64,000 bases of DNA from Thozetella sp. PMI_491 (taxonomy: Eukaryota > Ascomycota > Sordariomycetes > Chaetosphaeriales > Chaetosphaeriaceae), in assembly GCA_021432635.1 (NCBI GenBank), contig MU270112.1, forward strand, positions 1 through 64,000, written 5' to 3'. The position numbers and the translations under genes are program-made. Of the stretch, positions 10,165 through 23,184 are shown piece by piece (position 1 is the stretch's first letter; every line of letters begins with the position of its first letter). Under the pieces are notes generated by a model. The model made no database searches, was not told the origin of the DNA, and saw only the letters and a list, made by a program, of their open reading frames with translations.

Positions 10165-13096
10165 ATGACAAACGCCGGCGAGAGCTCTGGAGCAGACATC
10201 CCCGAGAAGACTGCCGCTGCTAATGTATTTATATCTGATGCGCTTTGTAGAATTACCGTATTGACTTCTTGACCCCTAGGCATGCGAAGTTGGCAGGCTT
10301 CTGGCTCATGTAGATAGCTTGGGCCGTTACACCGACGTCGCGGACGAGAACTGCCGCAAAGATCACCATCTCCGATCCGACGATGGTAAGCTTGATATCC
10401 TCAGGGTCCAAACCGTTCCCCAATACACACGACCATCAGGTCTCAGGACCACGTGGAGCCCGGTTGAGGAACCGAGTTTCATGAAGAAGTACTGGAAGAG
10501 GGTACAGGAAGCGCCCGTCGACGTCCTCGAATGGACATTCATCGATTGGATCGAAGCCAAACCGAGACGCACAAGAATTGAAGGTCCGCTTCTCAAGGCG
10601 GTATTCCTCGGAAATATTGCTAACGCAAAGTAGCTAATGGCAGCCAGAGGCAAATTTTCTGGTCTCCGGCTTGGCGGACGCTTTATTGGAAGTATGCTGT
10701 GTCTTGTCTCGGCTTAACGCTCACGGTAAGCTTCCGCACACCTATTTCTTGAGTGATGCCGGAGCCCGATGCTCAGTCCTGGTACAGGCGCTTTTTGGCA
10801 ACTTTGAGGGACGTGTCCATATGGCTGGCAGGTATTCGCCCGTCAGCTATAAGTACCGCCGCAATCCCGATGAGCCCAGGAACAAAAGCGAAATCCGGGT
10901 GAGTTTGTTTGATCTGTAAACCTTAAGCTACACTAGAGAGACTTCAGAAGTGCGGGAGGCCCTGGGTCACCGGGCGCTAACTTCTTTCCCGCATAGAATG
11001 CGGAGGGTGGTCCGCAGCCGGATCCTCCAACTGACAACACTGACCGAGCCGACGAATTCGACGGTGCCTTCGGCAGACATCTCCGACCGAGATTCCTCTG
11101 CCTCACACCCGATATAGACGAAGACGGGAACGAGATTCATCGCGACAAGAACCCCTTCAACGTCGTCACTGTAGACGAGTGGGATAAACAATGGCAACGT
11201 GACAAAGATGCGACACATGGTGGCGCATACGTCTTTGTCTCATATACACGCCGTGAATTCCAGACCTATAACGAAGAGCAAGTGGGGACATGGGGTGTCT
11301 CATACAGCGACAGAGTCAAATACAACAAAATGTATCTCGAGGACCTCGAACATCTCTACAGAATAGGGGTCGAGGCTGCCAAATCAGCGGGTCTCCGGGC
11401 AGTCTGGATCGACGTTCTCTGCCTGGAGAAAGACACGGCGATATTCGACTCACACAGAATCTGCGACATTGCAAGAGGATCTAATCGCATGGTAATCGCC
11501 GTTGAACAGAAGGTTTCAGACCGCCTCGGAGGGGCTGTACTCCCTAAGCTGCCTGAAGGTCTAGATGATCTGCTTCAGGAGTGGGCTGCTCGGCTTTGGA
11601 CACTCCCGGAGATGCTCCTCGCCCCTGCACATCACGGTTTCGAGATCTACGCTTTTGTGGATACGGCGCGACTTCTCACCCATATCCCAAAGAGGAATAT
11701 GGCCGAGCGAGCGTACGGAGTGGACGGTCGCATGGTTCGAGAGCTGGTCGACCACATGGAGGGTAATCTTCACTTAACACAGATCGAACTTCTCACCCGT
11801 GGCCTCGACGTGGTCATGAAACGACCTAAGAGCCAGTACATGAATGCCGATGCTATCTACGCCCTCATGACGCTCTCACGCCGGCGGCCCAAGCCGGACA
11901 CCAATACAAGCGAGTTCAAGGCCTTCTCTCGACTCTCCCTCCTTAACGACTCTAACTTGCTCCTCGAGCGCCTCATCTGCATCCTGCCGCGTTGCCGTGG
12001 CACTCCCTGGCACGATATGCAGGATTATTGGGGGGCGCGGCTGTGGGATATCTATCCAATGTGCCAGGTGGCCGCCGTGGAAGACGACGACACGGTCATG
12101 CTTGACGGAGCTTTTGGCGCCAGCATCGAGTGGGGTAGGCTGTCGCGCGTGGGTTTCCTCAAGCGAAAAACGGCATGGCGAACCGTAGCCGACATCTTCG
12201 TACGCAGTGCCCCAGGGTGGCTACTCATCGGCATCGTTACGCTCGCGACGTACGCGAAGCCTATCGATGTATACACTGGGCTGGGTGGCGTGAAAAAGAC
12301 AACGAACCCTTTTATAGCTGTGGGCATCGTCTTCTTTCTCATCGGCGTCGCGACTGTGGCGGTGCTGCCGTATGCCTTGCTGTCGCTGTACCGCGGCAAG
12401 TTCTGGTCGACACAGGCGATGTTCTTCGGCCTTGAGGGCACTGTAACCGACCTCGACTGGTTGGAGAAACAGCTGTTCGGCTTCAGCGAAGGCCGTCTGA
12501 AGTGGAGCCCGTATGCAAGCACGCAGACGCGCCACCGGATCAAAACTGCCGGGGAACACATCAACGACGAGTGCGAAGGCGAAATGCCGGTTGAATTACC
12601 CCTCGAGGTCGCAACAGGCGTGTCTGAGAAGATATACAATCACGACGGCACATTGACCTTGAGGAAGCACCTCCCAGATGGCACATTTACCCTGAAGACG
12701 TACAGTTCGGACAGCCCCTATGGCCCGTTTACGGAGAGGCAGTATAGCCCAGATGGTGCTTTCATGCTGGACCTCCCTCCGGGCAACGACGACCCTGACC
12801 AGAAGTTGTCGCCGATGATAGAACCGGACCGCCTCTTTACGCTGGTCGATACATACAACATGAACGTTATAACTTTCAGGGCGGTGCATCCTCCATCGGC
12901 GGCCCTAGTCTGCGGTCACGAAGGCGGCATGCGCAGGGCTATTCTGTGCTCGTATGAGTATAGCACACAGGCCTTTCACCGTGAGGCCGTTTTACGCCTA
13001 TCAACTAAGGTCTTGGACCGGATGGACCGGGTCGACCGGCTCCGGTTTTCCATGAAGAGTAAATCCGAGCCGAGAACAGGCCCGGCGCCAGCATGA
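10165..13096 (+). CDS. HET-like protein with two membrane segments, five exons
   Basis: Probable membrane-associated protein with a heterokaryon-incompatibility (HET)-like region. HET proteins act in fungal self/non-self recognition and cell death; membership here rests on motif reading. Exons are 10165-10224, 10280-10600, 10648-10725, 10788-10898 and 10997-13096, giving 889 aa; all junctions are phase 0 with GT-AG ends. The 47-bp second intron is very short. The HET-like part runs from about residue 266 (YVFVSYTRREF) through AVWIDVLCLEKD (about 325-336) and RICDIARGSNRMVIAVE to EWAARLWTLPEML. Two hydrophobic segments follow at about 597-612 and 628-655. The C-terminal part has short DG-containing repeats (DGTLTLRK, PDGTFTLKT, PDGAFMLDL). 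The gene stands alone between two AT-rich blocks. The N-terminal ~250 residues match nothing I recognise. The large last exon is certain; small upstream exons are less so. Confidence 0.75.
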
Positions 13097-14610
13097 GCTC
13101 TTGGCCTCCCAAGGCAACCCATTTTTTCTGCTTGTCTTTTCTGTTAAGAATTCCTTGGCTTTGACTTAATCACCCATCTCGTCCATTTATGTGTGATTTA
13201 TCGGAAGGGAAATGGGAAGGAAGTTTTTGGGGGCGGTGATAACGGACTGATATGTAATCACGTTCTGCCAGGACTCAGGGTCGGAATTTTAGACCTATTT
13301 CAAGCAATTACTTCGTCTAAAGGGTAGAGAACTACGACTGATTATCTGCAGCCGTCGTGTTATGTGAACAAAGAATTATACTTGAAGAATGTGAGTTTGG
13401 ACCTGTTCCTAAATCTACTGTAAACTGTAACAACGCTTGTAGAAATACAAACTGTGCCACTGGAAACGGCAATGATAAAAAGATATACCCTTTTTAAAAT
13501 ATCTTCCCTGACCTTTATATAAATATGACAAGGCTCCTTATTTCTCTTACTTTTCTAATCTATACTATATAATAATAAGATATTTATCAGCCCTAGTTAC
13601 TTAACTAGCCATAAAGGGATAGGGTTGTCTAGTTTAAAAAAAAGATAAGAGATTACCCAAGCAAGTAATATTGTAAACTTAGCTTTCTAGCCTGTGTTAA
13701 GTAGTGTAAGTAGTATAAAGAGGTCTGTAAAAGTAGAGTGTAGCTGGATATAGTTGATCTAGTTGGCTAGATTTTTAATAATATAGTTAGTAATTATATA
13801 AGTAGTAGATATCTAGCGCTAGATTTATAATAGTATAGTTATTAATTAAATAAGTAATAGATATCTTAGCTTTATAAAGCTAGCTGTATATAATATAGTG
13901 TAAAAGTATAGGGTATAAGGTGATTTATATATGGAAACTAGGTGTATAACTTATTATAAGGTTTAATAGATTATAAGAAGGACTAGATTATTAATAAGGG
14001 CTTTATATAGGGATTATATAAGAGTATTAAATAGAGAGGTAAACTATTTAATTATATAGTTAATTATAGTTATTTAGGGGTAAAATATAACTTGTTATAA
14101 TAAGTTAATTACTAGGATTATAATAATAGTTAGAGTGTAAGAATTAATTAAGATTTAAGATTATAAGTGTAAATAGTATAGGAATAAGTAAGTAAAATAT
14201 AGTGTATAATATTATAATAGTATAAACGCTTAATTATATGCCTATATATATAGGGATATAGTCACCTATATAGGTTTAGTTATAATTAAGGTTAATAATA
14301 AGGTATAGTATAGATATATATATATATAGCTTAGTTAGATAGCTATTATAATAAGACTTATAAGTAATTATAAGGTTAAGAGTTTAGCTCTTACTAAGGA
14401 TAGTGTTTTATATATAAAGCTTTTATATAAGTATTATAACTAAGGTATTAGCTATTTCTACCTAACTACTAGTAAGGCCTAGTACTTAAGCCTAAATAGT
14501 TAATTATAGTAAAACCCCTAATAAATACTTTAGGTGCTTATATAAGTGCTTTACTAATTAAGAAGTAATTATAAGACTTAATAATAATTATTATAAGTAT
14601 AATTAAAGTA
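13097..14610. other. 3' flank grading into RIP block, element not identified
   Basis: The first ~380 bp are balanced 3' flank of the HET-like gene. From about 13.48 kb the sequence becomes very AT-rich. A 56-bp-period direct repeat lies at about 13769-13868, each unit ending in AGTAATAGATATCT- or AGTAGTAGATATCT-like sequence. I find no recognisable coding remnant here. Confidence 0.45.
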
Positions 14611-16485
14611 ATTACTAATATAATCTATAAGCAAGCTATACATATAAGTAAACTATATACTTTCTTACGTAACACGTTCTTCCTATTATAATTATATTAA
14701 TCTATAACAACTAGCTATAACTACCCCTTTAAAAGAAGCTAGAATAATTTTAGCCCTTAAAGCTCTTAAAAAAGACCCTAGGCTTAGTCTTTAAGCTATA
14801 GTAAGGCTATATAAAGTATTAGTAATAACACTATTTAACTGATATACTAGCTAACACGCTTATAGGGATATATTAGCTAACTTATAAAAGCTTACTAATT
14901 TAAAAGAGTAAATACTTATTAACTATATAATCAACCTAAGAACATAAGTATTCCTATTTAGATTAAATAGTGTAGAAGATATAGCTAATAAGCTCTTATA
15001 GATATATGATATGCCTCCTATAGGTAAGAACTAGGCTTTAAACTTTATATGACATTAACTAGCCCTTTATATATAATATATATGTAAATACAATTATAAA
15101 AGGGCTTTATATAAAGATCTTAAGCTTATTTAAGAGTAGTTTAACCTTATATAAAATATAAAGGTTAAATAGGGGATCTTAGATAAAGACTAATAAAACT
15201 TTGATAAGACTAGCTTTATAATAGGTATGATATATCTAAGAATAGTTGTAACAACCTTAGATAGCTGTTTTAGAGTAAAACTAGCCTAGCTAGGCAATTG
15301 TAAGTAGGCTATAGTTATTTAAGCTATAAGTATAACTAGCGAAGCTATCCCTCTGTTTATTATCTTAGTGGCTTAATACTACCTTGCTAACTAGTATAAA
15401 GAGTGTGGCTTACTAGTTAAATAGGCTATTAAGACCTCTGAAAATAGCTGGACTATGAATAAGGTGGGCTATATATAGATATAGTATTTTAATTGTTTTA
15501 CATATAGCTATATAAAGGGTAGATATTAGCTTCTTATATTAGATAGTTATAAAAGCTACTATTTAGCTTGTTTTAAGGCTTATTATAAGGCTAATAATAT
15601 TATTATGCTTTATATACTACCTTATTTATTATATATACTCTAGCTATTAAATATAAGGTGTTTTAAGCCGTTAAAACAAGTGTATAACTAGTAAATTAAG
15701 GCTTATATAAAGGCTTATATCAACTATATTATAAAGCTAGAGTTTCTTTATACCTTTTATAAGGCCTTTTTTACGTTAATTACAGCTACTAATATATAAG
15801 CTGGCTTTTTAGGGGCTGGTTTATATCTATATAATCTAGCTAGGGTAATATTAAAGCTAAATATCTAGCTATAAATACCTTTTTCTTAGCCTAACCTCTC
15901 CTTAACTATTACTATATAGATATTAACTATACTATATAACCTATAAGAAACTAGCTTTTAAACTAACCTTATTAAAAGTTATATAATAGCCTATTAAAAT
16001 AACTCCCCTACCTATATACTAACTGTTATAAATAAGCTAGCTAAAGGTGTAATAGTTATTATATATTAACTAGCTCTTTTATCTATAGAGTTTTTAATAG
16101 CTTATAAGGCTAATAAAATACTTAGTAAGTGTAAGAGGGTTAAATATATATATATATAGCTTAGGGGGGCCCTTATAATTAGAGAAGTTATAGATATATT
16201 TAATTAAATAGATATAGATAACTAGTTAGCTAGTAAATTATATAGTGGGGGTAGCTGTAAGAAGGGGGTTATTATAAAGCTATAATGTTGTAAGAGGTGT
16301 AAAAAGCTAGGCTATATTATTTATATATGCTTAAAGGCTGTAGAAGATTCTAATTTATCTATTTTTACTAAAATCTAGTTGATTTATAGTGTTATAGTAT
16401 AGATATATATATATATAGTAAAGATGTGTTAAAAAGTGTATAATTTACTTATATATATAACTTACTTATAGATTATATTAACGAT
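14611..16485 (+). mobile_element. Fot1/pogo-like DNA transposon, RIP-degraded
   Basis: Class II element of about 1.88 kb, close to the known size of Fot1 elements. TA dinucleotides flank both ends (14609-14610 and 16486-16487). Terminal inverted repeats of about 60 bp are readable at 14611-14672 and 16424-16485, differing mostly by transitions. The plus strand between about 14.7 and 16.38 kb reads, with many stops, as a DDE-type transposase. It shows IPLFIILVA*YYLAN, then INKVGYI-like and LLILDSYKSYY segments, then IIMLYILPYLLYILQLL. The C-terminal zinc-knuckle-like CCKRCKKLGYIIYIC is typical of fungal pogo-family proteins. Stops are largely TAA/TAG where CAA/CAG or TGG would stand, as RIP produces. 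It cannot make a transposase now. Confidence 0.8.
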
Positions 16486-16627
16486 TATTATAATTTAAAA
16501 AGAGTAGCCTAGTATATAAGACTATAGTTTTTATTTAGATAAATTAGTTAACTTTTACTCTTTAGTAATTAATCTATTTAATTTATAAGTTTAATACTTA
16601 TATTATTAGATCTTATCTTATACTAAT

Positions 16628-17186
16628 TGTTAATATATAACCCACTATTAAATATAGATCCTAAAATATATATTATAAAACGCACGGGCTATATACCTCT
16701 AGGGCAGGCAAGAAAGCCCTATACTTATAAAAGATCCACGTGAGTAAAAACAACCACACGCCTTAAAACATCCACGATTCCACACAACAGCCACCTCCCA
16801 TACAAAACAACCATACCATATAAAAACGCCTAAAACAGACTAAAATATACGCTAAGCCCTTTTAAATATATATCCACTAGTAAGGGTATAAAACGCGTAA
16901 GAAGATAAAGCGTTTTAAATACAAGCAAGCGTTTTATACACTAGTCTTTACAAGTATACTAATATAGTAAAAGATAGGCCATCTTAATATAGTAATTAGT
17001 GGGGCTATATAGTCTATATATACGTAGCTTTGCTCCCTGATTTAAATCTTGGATCTTTATCCTTTTACACACACACTCAAATACACTTACACTTCCACCC
17101 TAAAAGATCCGCTGGCCGGACCCACTTTTCATGTGCATTCCATTGCTTACATTATCAAAATTAATTACTCACCATACCTTTTAACA
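16628..17186 (+). repeat. 5' LTR of the Copia fossil
   Basis: 559 bp, beginning TGTTAATATATAACC and ending TTAACA. It keeps noticeably more C and CpA than the 3' LTR and is less AT-rich than its surroundings. Confidence 0.9.
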
Positions 17187-17200
17187 GGTTATGAGCCCGG
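17187..17200 (+). other. Copia primer-binding site (initiator tRNA-Met half)
   Basis: GGTTATGAGCCCGG begins immediately after the 5' LTR. Its complement includes GGGCTCATAACC, the anticodon arm of initiator tRNA-Met. Copia elements are known to prime from such a tRNA half-molecule. Confidence 0.8.
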
Positions 17201-17304
17201 AGCTCTAGCCTTATATATATAACCCTATCCCTAACCCTTACTTTACAAGGGTATAACTCAACCAAACCAAGCCCGATTCCATCCGTTCCTCAAGCTATGA
17301 TATA

Positions 17305-17327
17305 CCCTAACCCTAACCCTAACCCTA
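17305..17327 (+). repeat. Telomere-like CCCTAA array inside the Copia fossil
   Basis: Nearly four perfect CCCTAA units in the leader of the Copia element, about 120 bp after the primer-binding site. A looser run (CCCTATCCCTAACCC) lies near 17223-17237. CCCTAA/TTAGGG is the telomere repeat of most filamentous fungi. The array lies within the element, so it is not a chromosome end. Confidence 0.85.
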
Positions 17328-20300
17328 GACTAGTTCCTATAAGTCTTTTACTCTATACAGCTCTTAAATCCTCTAAACTAACGAGGATTGATAATATCTT
17401 ACCCCTTCTAGTTATAAAGAGCCTCTTTTTCAACAATTAAGCTTATCTTTACCCCTATACAACAAATAATACTATATCAGTCCCTTAATCTATTAATATC
17501 AACCTATATATCAAGGAATTCTTTAATATCCACCTATACCTGGATTAAAATCTATTTATTAAGTGGTATATCAAGCTACTATACAAGTATCACAACAGAA
17601 GACGACTAATCAGCTACTATAACTATAAAATCTACGACTATATAAAGACCTATTTTAGCCACCCTTTCCTTTTACAAGCTATACAACGCTTTAGCTAACT
17701 TATAGATCTTATATAACCTAAGGAAGAGTATTATTATAAGAACAAGTTTTTACCTATTAAACTAAGATTATACTACTATTAAATACGGGTAGTTTTAAAC
17801 CTAAATCTAGACCTTATAGATTTATATCACCCTAAGGATTTAGTCCTTTACTAAGCTTTTCTAACTTACTTCTTATACTTATATAAAACCTTTAAAAACT
17901 ATTATATATAGTAAAGGCATAGGGTTTTAAATAATCTTCCTTATATTTATACTTATAAAATAGGTGAAAAAACTAGCCTTATTATCCCTAAACTAAAGGG
18001 TATTATAAACTATATTATATAAAGCTTATATATAAAAGCCTATTTAACTAAAAAAGGCTTAATCAAGGCTATATCTAGAGAGGATATTACTCCCTTTAAG
18101 ATAAATAAAGCTTTAACTAAAATATAGCTATATTTAAAAGATAGGCCTTTATTATAAATAAAATACTATACTATTATTTTTACAGTGTGGGAAAGCCTTA
18201 AAAATCTATATAACCCTATAGGTTTTACATTAGAATATTTACTTATAAAAGAGTTTTTTAAATCTATACTTGATAAGTATATCTCTTTAGAAGAATATTT
18301 AAATAAAGTAAAAGAGCTTATTAACAAGCTATTCTCTAGAGATATAAACCTATTTAATTAGGTTATAATCTTATAGATTTTATATAGCTTAGGGGATAAG
18401 TATAGTAGCTTAATAAGCTTTATAACTTAAGATTTAAGAAAAGACCTTAAAGCTTATACTTTTAATACTATAACCTCTAGTCTTATAAACAAGGCTAAAC
18501 GTTAAGACTTAAAAGAAGATACTTAAGCTTTATATACCTAAATAAAGGGTAAATATAAGGGTAAAAAACCGTAAAAAGTAAATAAATATACTACTTTTTA
18601 TATATATTATAAACTACCTAGTTATATATACTATATCTATATGTTTTTACACCTTGAAAAAGCGCTTAAAAACTAGGTTAATAAAAGTGGTTTATCAACT
18701 TATAAAGTTAATAAACTATATTATAAAAATCCTAGGTTTAATAAACCTAATAAAGAAAATAAGCTGTATAAACCTAAAGAAACTAATAATTATACTAGTA
18801 AAAAAAAGGATCTAAATCCTACCTTAAAAACAGCTAAAAAAGTATATCTTACATCTAATCTAAATTATATAGATATAGATAAAATAACAACCCTAGAATC
18901 TATATATAATTAAAGTAATTAAGAAGATCTTATAGATTTAAATATAGCCAAGGTATTTTATATAAATATACTATTAAAATCCCTTATAACTAATAATAAG
19001 CTAGAAAGAGTAATAGTTAAAATAAAGGCTAAAACCTAAGAGATTAAAAATCTAGAGGTAAAATATTCTATTAGTAAAGACTATAAATATAAAGCTAACT
19101 TTATATTTAATTCTACTGTTATTAAGTATATAATTATAGATTAATTATTATTTTATAGCTTTAAAGCTATAAATAGTAAAGTTAGCTGGGGAAATATTAA
19201 AAGTATAGATATAAAAGGAATAGGAAATATATATATATAATTTCTAGATATAAGTAAAAAGCTATTATTTAAAGATTGCTTTTATATGCCTTAACTAGGT
19301 GTAAATCTTATAAGTATAGCTAATTTACCAGCTGAATATATATATATATATATTAAGTATTACCTTTTTTTACTAAATAGTATTACTAATATTATTATAA
19401 AAGAATAAATAAATAAATTATACTATTTACTTATAAAGGTATTAAATAAGATAAATAATTAAATATATAATATATAAGTATAAGATTTAGATTTAGATCT
19501 AATATATAAAAGAATAGGGTATATAAATAAATAAACCTTAAACTATATATTTAATAATATATTAGGTATAAATAAGATTAATAACCTTAATAATAATATA
19601 AATAACTATAAAGTTTATATAAAGGCTAAATTTAAAAATAAAATATATAAAAAATCTACTAATAATAAAGACCTAGACTACCTTAAAAAGGTAGCTAGTG
19701 ATCTATATAGTCTTTTTAAGCAAAGAATATATAATAATTATAAATATTTTATAACCTTTTTAAATTGTAAAACATAATATTTAAAGGTTAAGCTTTTAAG
19801 GAATAAAAACAAAGCTTATAAAGCTTTTAAAGCCTTTAAAAACTAAGTAGAAAATAATAGTAATAATAAATGTATAAGGATATATTAAACTGATTAAGGT
19901 AGGGAATTTATAAATAAAAGATTTAATAAATATTTTATAAATAATAATATAAAACACTAGTTATCCTTAGCTTATATTAAAGAATTAAATAGCTTTATAA
20001 AGTGTATAAATCAAACGCTTTTAAATAAAGTAAGAGCCTTATTAATAATAAGTAGTTTACCTAAATATTTATAGGGAAAAGCTTTACTAGCTGTTATATA
20101 TATATATAATTACACCTTATATAGTACTTTAAGATATAAGACCCCCTATAAATTAAAGAATGGGATTTAACCTGATATAAGTAATATAAAGATATAGGGA
20201 TCTTTAATATATTATAAGATAAAAGAACCTAATATATCTAAGTTAGCTGATAAGGCTTATAAAGGGGTATTAGTTAGTTATAGAGCTAATAGCTACTAAT

Positions 20301-22361
20301 ATAAAATATATGATTTTATAACTAAAACCTTAACTTAGTATAGAGATATATATATTTTAAAAGGCTAGTTTATACCTAGTAATACCTATATAAATCAAGA
20401 TCTAAATAAAGATCTTAATAAAGATCTTAATAAAGATCTTAATAATATAGATCCTAATAAGGATTTTAATAATATAGATCTTAATATAAATAAAGAATTT
20501 ATAGCTAGGAATATTAGATCTAGAAATAAAGCTAGTAATAAGGGTAATATAACTAGTGAAAATAGTAAAGAATCTATGCCTTTTATAATTAGATCTAATA
20601 ATAATATAGACTTTAATATAGAGTTTAACCCTATAAATAAACCTTTTATAGAGATAATTATACCTAAGAAGGATAAAGAGTATTATAAATAATTCTGATT
20701 AATATATTATATAAAGGATAATATATTCTATATAAAATTAAATAATAAAGAACTTTTTACTTATAAATAAGCTATAAGTGGTTCTAATAGCTTAAACTAG
20801 TAAATTATTATAAAAGTAGAGTTAAAAGAACTAATAAAATAATATATATAGGATATAATAGATTTATTATTAAACTATATAGTTTTAGGGGGCTAGTGGG
20901 TTTATAAAATAAAGAAAGACTATAATAAATTAAAATATAAAGCTAGATGGGTTATATAAGGTTTTAATTAAGTATATAGTTTAGACTATATTAATATGTT
21001 TAGTATAGTTTATAGACCAGAGACATATCGTATATTTTTTATAATAGTAATATATAATAGCTGGGAAATACTTTAGTTTAACGTTAAAAATACGTTTATA
21101 TATATATATATAGATATAGATATATATATAACCTTCCCTACTGGTTTTTATAATAATATAAATATAAAAAATAAATGCCTTAAGCTTAATAAAGCTTTAT
21201 ATAGTTTTAAATAAAGTCTTAGATTATAGTATAAGTATTTATTAATTATATTAATAAGACTAGGCTTTATAGTTTTTCTATATAATAATAATACCTTTAT
21301 AAATAAAGCCTTAAAAATCATAGTTTTATACTATATTAATAATTTAATAGTTATAGGCTTAAATAAAGATATAATACTAAATATAATAAATAAAACGTTA
21401 AAATATATAAAACTTTAATATCTAAGTGAAGTTAATACCTTTTTAAGTATAAATATAATAGTTAATAAAGTAAATAAAACCCTTATAATATATTAAAAAG
21501 AATATATATATATTTTAATAAATAAATATAGTATAAATATAAATCTAGTATTTATACTAGTTAAATCTAGTATAAAACTATAAAGAAGTAATATAAAAGC
21601 TTTAAAAGAGGATATATTATTATACTAATAAATAGTTAGATCTTTATTATATTTAGCTTTAAAAATAAGACTAAATATAGCTTTTACTGTTTAAAACTGT
21701 GTTAAATATATATTAAATCCTAATAAAAACTACTTTAAGGCTATATATTATATAATTAGATATTTAAAGAAGAATTTAGATTTAGGTATAAAATATATAG
21801 CTATAAATCTTATATTAAAAGGCTATTATAATAGTAATTAGGCTAGTTATATAGATACTAAACGGTTAACTATTAGATATATATTTATACTAGGTAATAA
21901 TATAATAAGCTAGAATATTAGTCTATAAAAGACTATAGTTTTATCTATATATAAGGCTAAATATATAGCTTTAATAAAGGCCTTAAAAGAGGCTATATAT
22001 CTATCTTATACTATAAAGGCTATAAAGTAATATTTAAAAGTAGGTATACTAGTAAATATACTAGTTATATATAAAAATAATAATATAGCTCTTAAGCTAG
22101 CTAATAACCTAGAGTTTTATAAAAGATCTAAATATATTAATATATAATACTATTTTATAAGAAATCTAGTAATAGATAATAAAATAAAGCTTTTATATAT
22201 ATCTATAAAAGAGTAACTAGCTAATCTACTTACTAAAGCTTTACCTTATATAATATTAAGTCCTTAGTTAAATAAAATATAACTAGTTTAAATAAATAGT
22301 CTTTATATAATATATAAGTTAATCTATTTATAATTTTAACTATATATAGATTAAGGAAGAG

Positions 22362-22920
22362 TGTTAATATATAACCTATTATTAAATATAAATCCTAAAA
22401 TATATATTATAAAACGCATAGGCTATATACCTCTAGGGCAGGTAAGAAAGCCTTATACTTATAAAAGATCTATATAAGTAAAAACAACTATATACCTTAA
22501 AGCATTTATAATTCTATATAATAACTACCTTTTATATAAAACAATTATACTATATAAAAACACTTAAAATAGACTAAAATATACGCTAAGCCCTTTTAAA
22601 TATATATTTACTAGTAAGAGTATAAAATATATAAGAAGATAAAGTGTTTTAAATATAAGTGAGTGTTTTATATACTAGTCTTTATAAATATACTAATATA
22701 GTAAAAGATAGGCTATCTTAATATAATAATTAGTCGGGCTATATAGTTTATATATATATAGCTTTACTCCCTGATTTAAATCTTAGATCTTTATCTTTTT
22801 ATATATATATTTAAATATACTTATACTTTTACTTTAAAAGATCTACTAGTTAGACTTACTTTTTATATATATTTTATTACTTACATTATTAAAATTAATT
22901 ATTTATTATACTTTTTAATA
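22362..22920 (+). repeat. 3' LTR of the Copia fossil
   Basis: 559 bp, colinear with the 5' LTR at 16628 and of identical length, followed by the target duplication CTAAT at 22921-22925. It is more AT-rich than the 5' LTR; the differences are nearly all of the C-to-T and G-to-A type. Confidence 0.9.
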
Positions 22921-23184
22921 CTAATTAATACTTTATATATTTTTACTCTTTCTACTTTAAAATCTAATATTATAATAATAAGGAATTTTATATATAATAA
23001 TATAATAATCTAATAAAAAGTAGTATTATTATTATTAGCTACTACTCCTTACCCTATTTTATATAAGATATATTTATTTAAAATAAATCTTTTTAATTAA
23101 AGATAAATAAATAGTATTATAAAATATATAAACCTAGCTATAATATATATTAAGCTAAATATATTAATTTAAATAGAAATTATA

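Larger units (their letters stand above)
16628..22920 (+). mobile_element. Copia-type LTR retrotransposon fossil
   Basis: Ty1/copia element of 6293 bp, structurally whole but with its genes broken in very many places. LTRs of equal length (559 bp) lie at 16628-17186 and 22362-22920, and the 5-bp target duplication CTAAT sits directly outside both. The primer-binding site at 17187-17200 is complementary to the anticodon-loop region of initiator tRNA-Met, as in Drosophila copia. A short purine tract precedes the 3' LTR. Order of parts: gag (about 17.4-18.9 kb), protease/integrase (about 19.0-20.3), reverse transcriptase (about 20.7-21.5), RNase H (about 21.6-22.3); the Copia order supports the family. 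Heavy RIP makes age from LTR divergence unreliable; it predates the RIP episode. Confidence 0.92.

Noticed and set aside
10319-10633. Separate small gene upstream of the HET-like frame
   Set aside because: It is the second exon region; splicing at 10279/10280 and 10600/10601 joins it in phase with the downstream exons.
17305-17327. True chromosome end or telomere
   Set aside because: The array has fewer than four units and lies inside a Copia element with both LTRs and target duplications; sequence continues normally on both sides.
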